From NCBI RefSeq assembly GCF_900182595.1, contig NZ_FXTN01000019.1:1-45351 (forward strand): DNA of 45,351 bases, given 5' to 3'. Numbering within the stretch: position 1 is the first letter of the stretch; every line of letters starts with the position of its first letter. The translations under genes were made by a program, and so were the position numbers. This stretch comes from Pedobacter westerhofensis. Lineage in GTDB: Bacteria > Bacteroidota > Bacteroidia > Sphingobacteriales > Sphingobacteriaceae. The notes under the pieces were generated by a model. It was not told the DNA's origin. It searched no databases and was given only the letters and a program-made list of their open reading frames with translations. Positions 44,148 to 45,351 of the stretch are shown here, piece by piece.

Positions 44148-44804
44148 ATGAAAAAAACTTTACAATTTTCTTTTCTGATTTGCATGTTGTTAACCTCGAA
44201 ATATGGTTACGGGCAAAAGATGGATAGCGCTAAAAGAGTCTTTCAACTAGGTCAAATAAATATAATTGGAAACAGCGATAGCTTAAAGACGAATAAAATT
44301 TCTGCAGAAAAGCTTCAAAAATACAACAGGCTTGATGTTGCGCAGGCTTTAAACCTGTTGCCCGGTGTAACTTTAACGGCTGTTGGTCCTAGAAATGAAT
44401 CGGCTGTTACTATTAGAGGATTTGATTTACGAGAAGTACCGGTGTATTTAGATGGTATTCCTTTGTATGTGCCTTACGATGGTTATGTGGATCTAGCCCG
44501 GTTCAACACCTTCAATCTTTCAGAGATTGTAGTCGCAAAAGGCTACTCGTCAGTTTTGTACGGCCCGAATGCAGAAGGAGGAGCTATTAATCTGATTAGC
44601 CGTAAACCACTAAACCCCTTCGAAATTAATGCAACCGCTGGGTTTCTTAGCGGAGGGTATCGATTGAATACCAATATTGGTTCCCGAATAAACAAGTTTT
44701 ATTTCGAAGTGGCTGCCTCTCAATTAAAGCGTGATTTTTATCCTGACCTCCCCCCGAAAAACCAGACCGCTGAAAAGTCGAAAAAATCCGGGCAATACTG
44801 CTAA
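44148..44804 (+). pseudogene. TonB-dependent receptor, 5' part, cut by an IS110 remnant
   Basis: Signal peptide (about 1-22, ending GYGQ), then the plug domain: QLGQINIIGNSDSLKTNK, QALNLLPGVTLTAVGPRNES, TIRGFDLREVPVYLDGIPL, VAKGYSSVLYGPNAEGGAIN. The first barrel strands follow to QLKRDFYPDLPPKNQTAEK near 44770, where similarity changes to IS110 transposase. About 200 of an expected 650-700 residues remain, so the transporter is lost. Confidence 0.85.
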
Positions 44805-45178
44805 GTATTAAGGGGATTGGACCGATAAATGCATGGATGACTCTAGCATATACAGAAAACTTCACCAGTTTTCAAGATGCACGAAAGTATGCTGTTTATG
44901 TCGGTGTAATACCGTTTGACAATAGTTCCGGTACTAGTATCAAGGGGAGAAAACAGGTAAGTCATATGGCGAATAAAGAATTGAAGCAGGAATTGAATCA
45001 AGCTGCCAGGGTTGCAATACTGCATGATGCGGAAATGAAAGAATATGCTGCTCGTAAGCTAAAAGATAAGCATTTTGGAGTAGTAGTCAATAATGTTAAA
45101 TTCAAATTAATCCTACGGATGTTTTCATTGGTGAAAAGAGGCGAAATGTATGTGGAAAATTACCAGCGAGCAGCTTAA
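44774..45178 (+). pseudogene. IS110-family transposase, C-terminal fragment
   Basis: 135 codons in one frame: KVEKIRAILLSIKGIGPINA, then FTSFQDARKYAVYVGVIPFD, SSGTSIKGRKQVSHMANKEL and VKRGEMYVENYQRAA. This is the Transposase_20 domain with the conserved GIGP helix-hairpin-helix and the serine (SSGTS) typical of IS110. The N-terminal DEDD part is gone. Confidence 0.85.
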
Positions 45179-45242
45179 AAGACTATTTTAAAATAAATTT
45201 GGATATATCTGAAACCTAGAATACATGCAATCCAGGAATACA

Positions 45243-45351
45243 GAGACTGTAAATCGAACTGTGTCAACTCTTGATAATCAAGAGTAAGAATAAGTAAATT
45301 AGTATAAACTTATGGACACAATGAACAGTAAAAAACCATTTGATTTTGAAC
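45243..45351 (+). mobile_element. Right end: IS256-family element start (partial)
   Basis: Exact reverse complement of 1-109, starting GAGACTGTAAATCG. Contains the leader hairpin (45267-45285) and the transposase start. The contig ends here. Confidence 0.8.
45321..45351 (+). CDS. IS256-family transposase, first ten codons only
   Basis: ATG 45321 opens MNSKKPFDFE and runs off the end; identical to the minus-strand start at 31. Confidence 0.7.
   Translation, partial: MNSKKPFDFE

Noticed and set aside
1..45351. CRISPR array, tRNA or rRNA genes
   Set aside because: No regularly spaced direct repeats, no tRNA-like T-arm and acceptor pairing, and no rRNA-like segment were seen on either strand.
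1..45351. Composite transposon bounded by IS256
   Set aside because: The inverted ends fit, but 45 kb with many older IS relics and a contig stop at the same base in both copies is better explained by an assembly break in a multicopy IS.

Overview
The window looks like an accessory, insertion-sequence-rich stretch of a Bacteroidota genome, most likely Sphingobacteriaceae (Pedobacter/Mucilaginibacter type). The reasons are an STN-domain SusC/SusD pair with a FecR anti-sigma and an ECF sigma factor, TlpA-type thioredoxin, many AraC and HxlR regulators of the Bacteroidota kind, and promoters of the TTTG-N19-TAnnTTTG type. Genus is inference; no rRNA or tRNA gene was seen. Both ends are the same 109-bp start of an IS256-family element in opposite orientation, so the contig probably stops in a multicopy IS.

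Layout. 0.1-4.5 kb: a large AAA_13/RloC-like ATPase with a zinc-hook CxxC and a possible anticodon-nuclease triad, followed by the C-terminal part of a second large helical protein; a candidate defence pair cut by the IS. 4.7-9 kb: a DUF3892 protein, small broken ORFs, an IS1182 element whose transposase carries one in-frame stop, a truncated IS256 copy and a 123-bp IS1182 scar, then a fossil TetR-like start with a perfect operator-like inverted repeat. 9.1-10.6 kb: an intact secreted carboxylesterase. 10.7-12.9 kb: a mosaic of gene pieces (SDR, ABC/M1 peptidase, unknown helical protein, CMD).

12.9-21.6 kb and 25.5-29.1 kb: a redox/stress-type region with SDR oxidoreductases, AraC, HxlR, TetR and Crp regulators, an epimerase operon, MFS and small DUF proteins. 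Many are broken by single stops or single-base indels. Two divergent hxlR/SDR modules are paralogous and share the same operator, in which the hxlR -7 box is embedded. An intact IS21 element (22018-24527, 5-bp target duplication GTAAG) sits among remnants of an integrative element (ssb).

29.3-32.2 kb: frameshifted DUF3606, an unknown gene whose 3' end is repeated 14 kb away, a lone receiver domain, an orphan textbook promoter and an MBL-fold pseudogene. 32.3-42.2 kb: an intact nutrient-uptake and cell-surface-signalling locus, susC-susD-tlpA-hydrolase, facing convergent fecR and ECF sigma. 42.4-45.3 kb: SDR and integrase fragments, a ModE-like regulator, and a TonB receptor cut by an IS110 remnant.

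The ten-kilobase sus locus, the esterase, IS21 and the large ATPase are free of disruptions, while nearly all frameshifts and nonsense codons fall in the IS-rich accessory parts. That argues for real gene decay more than sequencing error.
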